From positions 1 to 6,569 of the forward strand of contig WQSD01000068.1 in the NCBI GenBank assembly GCA_009788105.1: DNA of 6,569 bases, in the 5' to 3' direction. The notes under the pieces were generated by a model, which worked only from the letters and a program-made list of their open reading frames with translations, ran no database searches and had not been told where the DNA came from. Positions 1-6,286 of the stretch are shown one piece after another. This DNA is from Oscillospiraceae bacterium. GTDB taxonomy: Bacteria; Bacillota; Clostridia; Oscillospirales; CAG-272. Numbering within the stretch: the stretch's first letter is position 1; every line of letters begins with the position of its first letter. Made by a program: the position numbers and the translations under genes.

Positions 1-92
1 TTGCTACGCAACGAAGTGCGTTTTTGAAAAACCAAAAAAATTCGCTCCAAGCGGAAAATCACCGCTTATCCGCCGAGATATTCAACACACTC
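1..92 (+). repeat. Palindromic intergenic repeat, copy A (left part cut off by the window)
   Basis: Positions 1-92 match 1800-1891 (copy B) at roughly 80 percent by eye, with two single-base indels. Both copies begin TTGCTACGCAACG, continue through a TTTTTGAAAA tract and an ATTCGCT block, form a hairpin, and end with the shared block CGCCGAGATATTCAACACAC. The hairpin here is AAGCGG (49-54), a 7-nt loop and CCGCTT (62-67). The first base of the window lies inside the central palindrome CGTTGC-TAC-GCAACG seen whole in copy B, so the left arm should lie just outside the window. There is no coding capacity. It could be a MITE remnant or a REP/BIME-like element; the family name is not known to me. 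Confidence 0.8.
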
Positions 93-230
93 TTATACGG
101 GTTGAAGTTAGTATTACACACAGTAGTGAAATTATACCAATAAAAATATTCTCGTCTTATTTAGAGCATATCCACCCCCAAAGCAGCATATATTTTTATC
201 AAGACATTCAACCATAACAGGAGAACAAAC

Positions 231-671
231 ATGATTTCAAAAAAAATAAAAAGTGCTATAATAGCCGCAAGTATTGCACAGGTTCTATCTTATGCTCTAC
301 TTTTTCTGCTAACATTTTTCGTTCGTAACGGAGACGACCCGGAAGCAATGTTCCGCATTTTCGGAGTAGTCGCTATGCTTGTCGGCGGAGGACTTGCCGG
401 ACTTCTTGCTGTAATGATGTATCGTGAACGCCAGTTTATTATCCCAGCAATGGGCGGTGGAATGTACCTGCTGATACACATTCTCGTGTCCCTGCTGTTC
501 ACTAATGCAGACAATCACGGCTTTGCATTCTTTGTTTTGTGTAGTGTTGGCATTATGTCTGCAGCAATAGGGTTGGGGTATCTTGCCATGCCAAGCGGGC
601 GTGCCAGTGCAGGCAAAGCTCGTCGACATGCCATGGTGCAATACAAAAAAGGTGGTGTACAGCGCAGATAA
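231..671 (+). CDS. Small integral membrane protein with four predicted helices, function unknown
   Basis: This 146-residue protein has four hydrophobic stretches at about residues 9-31, 42-63, 69-90 and 98-119, and a basic C-terminal tail (many K/R after residue 123) that probably faces the cytoplasm. Helix 2 carries a glycine-rich VGGGLAGLLAV run and helix 3 starts with AMGGGMYLLI. That pattern recalls small Firmicute membrane proteins of the DUF3792/TIGR04086 (YrzE-like) type, but this is a resemblance and not a firm assignment. The start is well supported: AGGAGA at 219-224 lies 6 nt before the ATG. No convincing promoter was found in 93-218, an AT-rich stretch without other recognisable features. 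The gene stands alone between two repeats, and the MITE at 699-864 begins 27 nt after its stop. No catalytic motif is visible. Confidence 0.75.
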   Translation: MISKKIKSAIIAASIAQVLSYALLFLLTFFVRNGDDPEAMFRIFGVVAMLVGGGLAGLLAVMMYRERQFIIPAMGGGMYLLIHILVSLLFTNADNHGFAFFVLCSVGIMSAAIGLGYLAMPSGRASAGKARRHAMVQYKKGGVQRR

Positions 672-698
672 ACCCCATTTTTCTGCTTCAAAAACACG

Positions 699-864
699 CT
701 AGAGGGTGTCTACACGAGATAAAACGAGCGAATTTTGAGATGTTTTTTCGCCAATCTAGGCGTGAGGAGGGCGAATATCGGGAATATTTAACCGACGAGT
801 GCCGACGAGTGGTGAAAAAACAGCCAAAATCTCGCCGTTTTCCTCTTGTGTAGACACCCTCTAG
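699..864. mobile_element. MITE-like element with about 54-bp terminal inverted repeats
   Basis: The left end (699-752) and the reverse complement of the right end (811-864) share the same first 17 bases, CTAGAGGGTGTCTACAC. They then stay alignable without gaps through AAAACG, a GCGA.ATTTTG block and TGTTTTTTC to position 54, at roughly 80 percent identity overall. The core of about 58 bp between the arms holds no ORF. Both ends sit in CTAG, so the target duplication could be TA (as for Tc1/mariner/IS630-type elements) or CTAG; the palindrome prevents a choice. The length (166 bp), long inverted ends and absence of a transposase fit a non-autonomous element mobilised in trans. As RNA it would fold into one long stem, so it may also act as a barrier between the convergent genes on either side. 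Confidence 0.8.
792..811 (+). repeat. Two tandem copies of a 10-bp unit inside the MITE
   Basis: CCGACGAGTG occurs twice back to back (792-801 and 802-811) next to the inner edge of the right terminal repeat. It makes the element's core asymmetric, since nothing matching it lies inside the left arm. It may be a slippage duplication. Confidence 0.85.
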
Positions 865-870
865 TTGGGT

Positions 871-887
871 GTGGGCGAAAAGCCCAC
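871..887 (-). terminator. Possible hairpin terminator downstream of murI (weak)
   Basis: GTGGGC (871-876), a GAAAA loop and GCCCAC (882-887) form a perfect 6-bp GC-rich stem. It begins 52 nt beyond the murI stop, in the gap before the MITE. No T-run follows it on the minus strand, so it is not a canonical intrinsic terminator. On the plus strand the nearest T-tract (TTTTT at 898-902) starts 10 nt after the stem. It is recorded as the only compact stem close to the end of murI. Confidence 0.3.
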
Positions 888-939
888 GACCTTGACCTTT
901 TTCTTCAGGTTAAAACCATGAGCTACTTAAATAATAATA

Positions 940-1713
940 TTATTCAAAACACAGCTTTTTTGCCTGTTCGTTTTTTTCTTCGTCGTTTAAGGAGTTCAAA
1001 AACGCCACACTTCCCGTGCCTTCGGACACAAACAAATCCTTTTCGGTCAGTCGTTTGACAAGTTCCCGCACTGTGCCGTCCCCCCCGTCAAAGATTTCTG
1101 CTTCCCTTGCTGCTTGGGATATGGCTTCTGCCAAAAACGCATAGTGAGTGCAACCAAGCACCACTGCAGACAGCCCGCCACATAACGCTCCATCCAGTTT
1201 TATGTTAAGATAGGTCTGCAATTCCGGACTGTTAAATTCGCCGCGTTCTGCAAAATCCATCAAACCTGCACATTCAATTGGGATAATGTTCGCTTCGTTA
1301 TAATATTGCCCGCACAGGGTACGAAATTTCTCTTCCCGAATAGTGATTGGCGTGGCAAGAACAGCGATGTTGCCGCCTGGATAGGCTTTCACAGCAGGCT
1401 TTAGTGCAGGCTCCATACCGATGACAATTAAGTTAGGATAGCGGGAGCGAAGCTCACCAATGGCGGCACTTGTGGCGGTGTTGCACGCAATGACAATAGC
1501 CTTAGGACAAAGCCGTGCCACTAAGCCCGCCACGTTTTCAAGCACCAAGCGGCACACTTCATCTGCACTGCGTTCCCCATAGGGAGCATTTTTGCTGTCA
1601 CCATAGTATATAAAGTTTTCCTTTGGCAATGTACGTTGTGCCAAGCGTAGCACGCTTACCCCGCCAATGCCTGAATCATAGAATAAAATGTTGTTCAATG
1701 TATGTTTCTCCAT
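940..1713 (-). CDS. murI: Glutamate racemase
   Basis: MurI is a cofactor-independent cytoplasmic enzyme that converts L-glutamate to D-glutamate for UDP-MurNAc-peptide synthesis in peptidoglycan assembly. From the chosen start the protein has 257 residues, normal for the family. Hallmarks in order are YDSGIGGVSVL (12-22, with the Asp-Ser of the active site), YYGDSKNAPYGERS (36-49), IACNTATSA (75-83, catalytic Cys77), GMEPALKPA (99-107), LATPITI (119-125), VVLGCTHYAFL (184-194, second catalytic Cys188) and FDGGDGTVREL (208-218). Both cysteines of the two-base mechanism are present, so the enzyme should be active. An in-frame ATG at 1764 would add 17 residues. I prefer 1713 because family members start only a few residues before the DSGIGG block and because the extension falls inside the inverted-repeat region. 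Neither start has a strong Shine-Dalgarno site. It is divergent from the ytvI-like gene and convergent with the small membrane protein. Confidence 0.96.
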   Translation of the reverse strand: MEKHTLNNILFYDSGIGGVSVLRLAQRTLPKENFIYYGDSKNAPYGERSADEVCRLVLENVAGLVARLCPKAIVIACNTATSAAIGELRSRYPNLIVIGMEPALKPAVKAYPGGNIAVLATPITIREEKFRTLCGQYYNEANIIPIECAGLMDFAERGEFNSPELQTYLNIKLDGALCGGLSAVVLGCTHYAFLAEAISQAAREAEIFDGGDGTVRELVKRLTEKDLFVSEGTGSVAFLNSLNDEEKNEQAKKLCFE

Positions 1714-1732
1714 TGTCTTTCGTATAATAGGG

Positions 1733-1891
1733 GTGTTGAATAAAGACGGAACAGGGTCAATCATGTTTCAATCTCGTTATTTTGACTTTTCAAAAATCGT
1801 TGCTACGCAACGAAATACATTTTTGAAAAAGTCAAAATAATTCGCTATAAGCGGCTGTTCGCCGCTTTCCGCCGAGATATTCAACACACTC
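1733..1891. repeat. Palindromic intergenic repeat, copy B (nested inverted repeats)
   Basis: Several inverted repeats nest here. The centre is CGTTGC-TAC-GCAACG (1798-1812). Around it lie long arms, 1777-1797 and 1819-1840, built on TTATTTTGACTTTT and its complement, with one extra A in the right arm. A side hairpin, AAGCGGC-TGTTC-GCCGCTT, lies at 1849-1867. Further out, ATCTCG (1771-1776) matches CGAGAT (1873-1878), and GTGTTGAATA (1733-1742) matches TATTCAACAC (1878-1887). Positions 1800-1891 are repeated at 1-92. The left limit is uncertain: the outermost pairing supports 1733, while the continuous central palindrome begins at 1777. The element fills the divergent gap between murI and the ytvI-like gene and would give a strong stem-loop in RNA from either strand. 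Confidence 0.75.
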
Positions 1892-1901
1892 ATAATAATA
1901 T

Positions 1902-2990
1902 ATGAAAAAATACCTGCCCGAAGAAAATTATAAAAAAATAATCGTCTGCTGCTTGTATGCTATCATACTTGCCGTGGCGGCTTTTGTCACATTTCGTTTT
2001 TTATTGCCGTTAGCACTTCCTTTTTTGCTTGCGTGGATGTTCGCATCAATGCTTGCACCCCTCATACGCAAATTACAGAAGAAAACCAGGCTACCTGCTG
2101 CCTTTTGGTCAATCGTCATACTGCTTGTTGCAGTTGCGGTGTTGGGATTGGCTGTGTTTTTGATATACCGCCTTGTAGCCGACCAAATATCAAACCTTGC
2201 AGAAAATTACATGAACGAACCGGACCGCCTGCACAATATGTGGGGGGAGCTTGTTGCCAGCTTATCAGAACGCTTTCCCATCGTCCAACAAATTTCCGAA
2301 AATCGGATTATCTCGTCCCTTGTGTCCGACGGCATACTTGACTTTGCCAGCAGGGTGGCGTCTGACATTCCCACCACAATAACAAGATTTCTTGGGCGGA
2401 TGCCTGCTGTGTTGGTTTTCGTTGGTGTATTTATTATCTCGAATTTTTACTTTAATATTAACTATTTCACCATCAACGACTGGATTTACAGTAAATTTTC
2501 CCGGGAAAAAGGCGAAAAAATCAGTAATGGGCGAAAAACTTTTGCTGGTGCAGTGCGAAAATATCTTCGTGCTGTGGTCATAATGTTCTCTATCACATAT
2601 GCCCAACTGTTAATCGGATTTCTAATTTTCGGCATTAACAGCCCGATTGTTCTGGCTTTTATAATCTCTATTATTGATATGCTGCCGGTGTTTGGAGTAG
2701 GAACAGTTCTCGTGCCGTGGATAATCATTTTGTTCGTACTTGGCAATTATTATATTGCAGTGGGGCTGACCATACTTTTTGTGGTGATTACTGTTGTGCG
2801 ACAGGTGCTTGAGCCAAAAATCATGGGACGAAATATGGGGGTTCACCCCCTCTTTGCACTTGCGGCAATATACTCGGGATTCAAACTAATGGGGGTGGCC
2901 GGGATTATTCTTGGGCCGCTGACCGCCTTTGTTATCTCCGCTTTTGTACGGGAATATCGTGCGACAAAGAAAAGGGTGCAGAGCACATAA
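1902..2990 (+). CDS. ytvI: AI-2E family membrane protein, sporulation protein YtvI-like
   Basis: This 362-residue polytopic protein belongs to the AI-2E (PerM/YdiK/YtvI) family. Hydrophobic segments lie at about 13-33, 34-54, 67-91, 168-186, 223-245, 248-281, 283-299 and 313-347, with a hydrophilic region of about 75 residues (92-167) between the third and fourth, as usual for the family. The C-terminal signature is intact: IIDMLPVFGVGTVLVPW (257-273) and RQVLEPKIMGRNMGVHP (300-316), followed by GVAGIILGP (331-339). The DxLPVxGxGTVLVPW wording and N-terminal pattern resemble the YtvI branch of spore-formers, so the symbol is given with moderate confidence. The family name comes from an E. coli exporter proposal; the substrate here cannot be inferred. 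No Shine-Dalgarno sequence is visible before the ATG, yet the N-terminus fits the family. It is convergent with the GNAT gene. Confidence 0.88.
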   Translation: MKKYLPEENYKKIIVCCLYAIILAVAAFVTFRFLLPLALPFLLAWMFASMLAPLIRKLQKKTRLPAAFWSIVILLVAVAVLGLAVFLIYRLVADQISNLAENYMNEPDRLHNMWGELVASLSERFPIVQQISENRIISSLVSDGILDFASRVASDIPTTITRFLGRMPAVLVFVGVFIISNFYFNINYFTINDWIYSKFSREKGEKISNGRKTFAGAVRKYLRAVVIMFSITYAQLLIGFLIFGINSPIVLAFIISIIDMLPVFGVGTVLVPWIIILFVLGNYYIAVGLTILFVVITVVRQVLEPKIMGRNMGVHPLFALAAIYSGFKLMGVAGIILGPLTAFVISAFVREYRATKKRVQST

Positions 2991-2999
2991 CTTGTATCA

Positions 3000-3644
3000 T
3001 TACTCCCTGTTTATATCGCACACGTATCCCCAGTTATCAATGCTTTTTTTCCGCAGGTGTACCGTCTTTTTTTCCACCTCGCCAAAGCCATTTTTTATGT
3101 AAAATCCACAATTTTTCTCGTCGTTTGTGCTTAGTGCAATCGCCGTTCCGCCTTGACGGGCTACATAGGGCTTAACGCATTCTTCTATCATCTTTGAGCC
3201 TAATTTTTGCCCTTTCGTGCTGTTGTCCACCGCAAGCAGAGCAAGAAACCATGCGGAGCTGTAGTTTTTGCGGTAAAACTCTTCCGACTGGGCTTCTACA
3301 TTACGAATGTCGTTGATGCCACGCACACCGCACCGCATATACAGCTCCACGCCACCACAAAGGATATAGTCCATAATGGTCGCTTCTTTGTGTTTCGGAT
3401 TGACGATAAGTGCCATGGACACGATTTTGCTGTCAACCTCGCCCACCATGCACACATTTTTCCGTACCACCGTTTTGATATGAATACGCAAAAGTGCGTT
3501 CATAAACTGGTTATATGCTACCTCTTCTTTGAATTTGTCACGAAAACAAATATCAAACAAAGGGTAATGCTCGAAAGAATTTACCACCATACTCGCAATG
3601 GCGGGTATTTCTTTTTTGTGTGCCTTGCGATATGTGATGTTCAT
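3000..3644 (-). CDS. GNAT family N-acetyltransferase
   Basis: This predicted cytoplasmic acetyl-CoA-dependent acyltransferase has 214 residues. The N-terminus (YRKAHKKEIPAIASMVVNSF, 5-24) is a typical GNAT beta1-alpha1 region. Motif A lies around WFLALLAVDNSTKGQKLGSKMIEEC (132-156), with the pyrophosphate-binding Q-x-x-G-x loop at GQKLGS. Motif B is ALSTNDEKNCGFYIKNGFGEVEK (170-192), including the usual N-x-x-x-(F)Y-x-x-x-GF pattern. The substrate is unknown; small molecule, antibiotic, peptide or protein N-terminus are all possible. The frame is open 45 codons further upstream, but the ATG at 3644 is chosen because AAAAGGA lies 6 nt before it and the family homology starts there. The gene follows the ymfH-like gene by 104 nt on the same strand with no clear terminator between, so it may be the last gene of that operon. 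Its stop lies 9 bp from that of the convergent ytvI-like gene. Confidence 0.88.
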   Translation of the reverse strand: MNITYRKAHKKEIPAIASMVVNSFEHYPLFDICFRDKFKEEVAYNQFMNALLRIHIKTVVRKNVCMVGEVDSKIVSMALIVNPKHKEATIMDYILCGGVELYMRCGVRGINDIRNVEAQSEEFYRKNYSSAWFLALLAVDNSTKGQKLGSKMIEECVKPYVARQGGTAIALSTNDEKNCGFYIKNGFGEVEKKTVHLRKKSIDNWGYVCDINRE

Positions 3645-3650
3645 AGGGTG

Positions 3651-3657
3651 TCCTTTT
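3651..3657 (-). promoter_or_regulatory. Ribosome binding site that fixes the GNAT start
   Basis: AAAAGGA on the minus strand, with 6 nt to the ATG at 3642-3644. This favours the shorter 214-residue product over the upstream in-frame ATG at 3779. Confidence 0.7.
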
Positions 3658-3748
3658 GTTCTTTGGTGAAACTGGCGGCGTTCTGCACAATGTTGCGGTG
3701 GCGAAGATGGAGAATGGGTGCGGGAGGGATTTTTATATCCGTTGCACC

Positions 3749-4993
3749 TCATTCCCCTGCCACAACTGCCATACAGCAATGCTCCTCACGGAACAACGCC
3801 CCCGCAAAATCAGCGATTTCATCAAAAGTCACCGAGGCAATTTGCTGTGGATAGCCTTGAATATCACCGCCACGAAGGAAAAAGTCGGTGGCAGTATCCA
3901 CAATGCCATTTGTGGTTTGCAAACTGCGAATGAAATTAGAGTACACCACACGGCGGGCGCGCGCGGTGTCCCGTGGGCAAAGAGGACGCTTTACAATAGA
4001 ACGGAAACGGCGATATATCTCATCCGGTTGGTCACTATCCCCGCCAAGAGCAAGGTGGGAGTACAGCGGATTATGAATGGTATAATGCCACACAGGGGCA
4101 GGTGTAAGCCCCTCGTCAAATATAGATGACGCAAACTCGCCACTTTCGGAAAAAAGGGCTTCGGCAATAATGGCAAGGATAATATGCTCCCGTTGGTTTG
4201 CCTCGACGTCGGCTGAAATTCGCCGATTTTTCACTCCGATTTTGAAGATTGGCTTTGACACGTCCATGGTTTTCCGAAGGATAGGGGCAAAAACTTTGGC
4301 AGGTTCGGCAGGAAAAAGGATTTTCGTGTTAGGGCTTGTCTGGGTCGGTATTGCCATGTCAGCAACAGCAAGCACTTTATCAATTTCCACCGGACCGCAC
4401 ACAATCAAAAACATATCCGACGGATGATAGAACGCATGGTGGCATTCTGACAGCATTTCGGCGGTAATTTTTTCGATTGAATCCAATGTGCCGATAACAT
4501 AATCCCGCACAGGAAGGGCGGAATACATTGCTTTTAGCAGAGAATAATGCAGGGTGTCCTCCGGGCTGTCTAAATACATTTGTGTTTCTTCGCGAACGAT
4601 ACCCAACTCTGTGGCAACATTTGATTTGGTGAAATGGGGAGTGTGGGTGCTTTTCAGCAGGATTTCCAAGCAGGAGTATGGGTCGGCGGTGGTGGAGAAC
4701 TCGTATGCAGTTACTTCGTGAGAAGTGTAGGCGTTGCAGTGAGCGCCCGCCCTGCCGAATTTCTCGCTGGTGTCCTCCCCATCAGGGTTAGCGAAAAGTT
4801 TATGCTCTAAAAAGTGATGTATCCCCTCCGGCAGGACTGTAGGAGTGCCACCATCCACCGAATATGTCTTATGTGCCGCACCATAGCGACTGGCATATAC
4901 GGCATAGGTGTTGGCAAAATCCTTTGGTATTACAATGACTTCGCAACCGCTTTTGTGGGTGATGCGGTGATAGTTGTCAAAAACGCGTTTCAT
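3749..4993 (-). CDS. ymfH: M16 family zinc metallopeptidase, YmfH-like catalytic subunit
   Basis: The protein has 414 residues in two M16-type halves. The inverted zinc motif HxxEH is intact as H60-F-L-E63-H64 within GIHHFLEHKLFA. A downstream acidic run, GIVREETQMY (131-140), supplies the third zinc ligand, most likely Glu136. The block between them (AGAHCNAYTSHEVTAYEFSTT, 82-102) is the well-conserved strand region of the family. The wording matches the YmfH branch of Firmicute M16 proteins better than processing proteases such as MlpA/YmxG. No signal peptide is seen, so a cytoplasmic peptidase is inferred. The ATG overlaps the stop of the upstream ymfF-like gene by one base (TAATG) and is preceded by AAAGGGGG at 6 nt, so the two are translationally coupled and likely made in equal amounts. 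The peptide substrate is unknown; related M16 proteins act on peptides and on RiPP precursors. Confidence 0.93.
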   Translation of the reverse strand: MKRVFDNYHRITHKSGCEVIVIPKDFANTYAVYASRYGAAHKTYSVDGGTPTVLPEGIHHFLEHKLFANPDGEDTSEKFGRAGAHCNAYTSHEVTAYEFSTTADPYSCLEILLKSTHTPHFTKSNVATELGIVREETQMYLDSPEDTLHYSLLKAMYSALPVRDYVIGTLDSIEKITAEMLSECHHAFYHPSDMFLIVCGPVEIDKVLAVADMAIPTQTSPNTKILFPAEPAKVFAPILRKTMDVSKPIFKIGVKNRRISADVEANQREHIILAIIAEALFSESGEFASSIFDEGLTPAPVWHYTIHNPLYSHLALGGDSDQPDEIYRRFRSIVKRPLCPRDTARARRVVYSNFIRSLQTTNGIVDTATDFFLRGGDIQGYPQQIASVTFDEIADFAGALFREEHCCMAVVAGE

Positions 4994-6261
4994 TATTCGC
5001 CCCCTTTCATGAAATAACTCAACCGATGAGTCATTTGCTTTGCAACGTTGGCAATGTCCTCGGTGGTGACTGACTGTATGCGCTTTTCCGCTTCAATCGG
5101 GGAAATAACTTCCCCTGACAGCCTACGGCGAAGATACCAAGCCTGTAACCCATCCGGGCGATCAGAAATTTTTCGATACCCGGAGGAAAGGGACAGCTTT
5201 GCCGTTGCAAGCTCATCGTCGGACACGTTGCCCGCCGCCATGTCGGTGATTTGATGGATAATCACCCGCTCGGCTTCGGTACGACGAGCTACTTCAATGC
5301 CGGTCATAATGGTCATAAGTCCTATTTTGGACTCGATGGAGGCATTGCAGTAGTAACACAGGGAATGTTTTTCTCGCACATTGTAAAACAAGCGGTTGAC
5401 CGGCGAGCCTGAAAGGATTTCGTGAAACAGTGCCAACTTTGGCTGATAAGGGTATTCAGACAGGCTTGTTGGAAAGCTGAACGCCAGCCCCAATTTCCCC
5501 TGGGATGTGTGGTGTACTTCCTCAATCTCTTTATATTCCGCAGGTGGGAGGTGTGTATGTGCAGGGAGCAAGGCACGCTGTGTCAAAGAAAGCAAGGGGG
5601 CAAGAGTGCGCCGTAGGTATTTCTCGATTGTGTCAGCAGGTAACGCCCCGGTGTAGAAAATCTCGATTGGGTGGGTGTTCAGGGTTTCGTGGTAATAGGC
5701 AGTTAGCTCCTCGACAGTAGCAGATTCTGCTTGCTCCACCGTACCGGTAAGGGGAACGCCTGCAGGGTGTCCTGCGCACGCCTCTGCAACAGTACGGCGG
5801 GCGGCAAGATTATCTTTGTCGTTGCTCATGGCGTTTATTTCGTCAATCAAATTCTGTTTTTCGCTGTCCACATATTTTGCGGACAACAAACCATTTTCAA
5901 GCACAGGAGAAAACAGCAATTTTCCCAGCATATCAAGAGTGCCGCCGGTGATGTCCTCGTCGGAAATGGCATAGGCATCACTTAGCCAACTGCAACGAAA
6001 GCTCAACAGGTTTGTCGTGCCGATAGCATCAATCGTGGTGGTTATTTCGGCGGCATATAGCTCGTCCAAGCTCCGCTGAATGTCACGAATTGTGGGATAT
6101 TCGGCACAGCCACGCCGCAAAACGCACCCCAACAAAGCAAGAAGGGTGTTCTTATCAGAATTTGTGGGAGAGATAAAGTTTAGGGCAATGGTGTTTGTCG
6201 TAAATCGTTTATCCGGAATGATTGTAAGATTAACAGACGGGGCAAGAGTTATATTTGTCAT
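4993..6261 (-). CDS. ymfF: M16 family peptidase-like protein lacking the zinc motif, YmfF-like subunit
   Basis: This is a 422-residue M16-fold protein. Where active members have HxxEH it reads LLALLGCVLRRGCAEYPT (41-58), with no such motif, so it should not bind catalytic zinc. The next block, IRDIQRSLDELYAAEI (58-73), is typical of YmfF-type subunits. The C-terminal half keeps the substrate-binding signature SPVNRLFYNVREKHSLCYY (286-304), with Arg297 followed by Tyr303/Tyr304; the ymfH-like partner lacks an obvious equivalent. Known M16 heterodimers divide labour in this way, so this protein is probably the structural and substrate-holding partner. It is the first gene of the cluster. Its start is supported by GAGG (6267-6270) 5 nt before the ATG and by the promoter just upstream. 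No signal peptide is apparent. Confidence 0.9.
   Translation of the reverse strand: MTNITLAPSVNLTIIPDKRFTTNTIALNFISPTNSDKNTLLALLGCVLRRGCAEYPTIRDIQRSLDELYAAEITTTIDAIGTTNLLSFRCSWLSDAYAISDEDITGGTLDMLGKLLFSPVLENGLLSAKYVDSEKQNLIDEINAMSNDKDNLAARRTVAEACAGHPAGVPLTGTVEQAESATVEELTAYYHETLNTHPIEIFYTGALPADTIEKYLRRTLAPLLSLTQRALLPAHTHLPPAEYKEIEEVHHTSQGKLGLAFSFPTSLSEYPYQPKLALFHEILSGSPVNRLFYNVREKHSLCYYCNASIESKIGLMTIMTGIEVARRTEAERVIIHQITDMAAGNVSDDELATAKLSLSSGYRKISDRPDGLQAWYLRRRLSGEVISPIEAEKRIQSVTTEDIANVAKQMTHRLSYFMKGGE
5000..5007 (-). promoter_or_regulatory. Strong ribosome binding site at the coupled ymfF-ymfH junction
   Basis: AAAGGGGG lies inside the last codons of the ymfF-like gene, 6 nt before the ymfH-like ATG (4991-4993). 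That ATG shares one base with the preceding TAA stop (4993-4995). The arrangement gives termination-reinitiation coupling. Confidence 0.75.
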
Positions 6262-6286
6262 GAATACCTCGGGGTATGTTTCCTTT

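Noticed and set aside
846..1058. 70-codon plus-strand frame spanning the MITE end and the 3' end of murI
   Set aside because: It begins in the MITE arm, overlaps murI antisense and has no ribosome binding site or conserved features.
1719..1764. TTGACC ... TATTAT as a murI promoter on the minus strand
   Set aside because: The spacer is 25 nt, far from 17, and the -10-like hexamer is only 10 nt from the preferred ATG, leaving almost no leader.
2033..2846. Open frames on both strands inside the ytvI-like gene
   Set aside because: The AI-2E family signature reads intact in the main frame; the other frames have no motif or ribosome binding site.
2976..2986. GTGC-AGA-GCAC stem as a terminator for the GNAT transcript
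   Set aside because: The stem is only 4 bp, lies inside the ytvI-like coding region, and is followed on the minus strand by an interrupted pyrimidine tract; too weak to call.
1902..2990. Calling the AI-2E family protein an autoinducer-2 exporter
   Set aside because: The family name reflects one early proposal; members such as YtvI have other roles and nothing in the neighbourhood points to quorum sensing.
3645..3779. 45-codon N-terminal extension of the GNAT gene, overlapping the end of the ymfH-like gene
   Set aside because: The residues are low-complexity and unlike a GNAT N-terminus, while a good ribosome binding site and the family homology both point to the ATG at 3644.
3207..4129. Long plus-strand open frames (3207-3854, 3656-4129) opposite the GNAT and ymfH-like genes
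   Set aside because: They are antisense shadows of well-supported genes, show no recognisable domain, and have compositions rich in His/Cys/Arg typical of reverse-frame translation.
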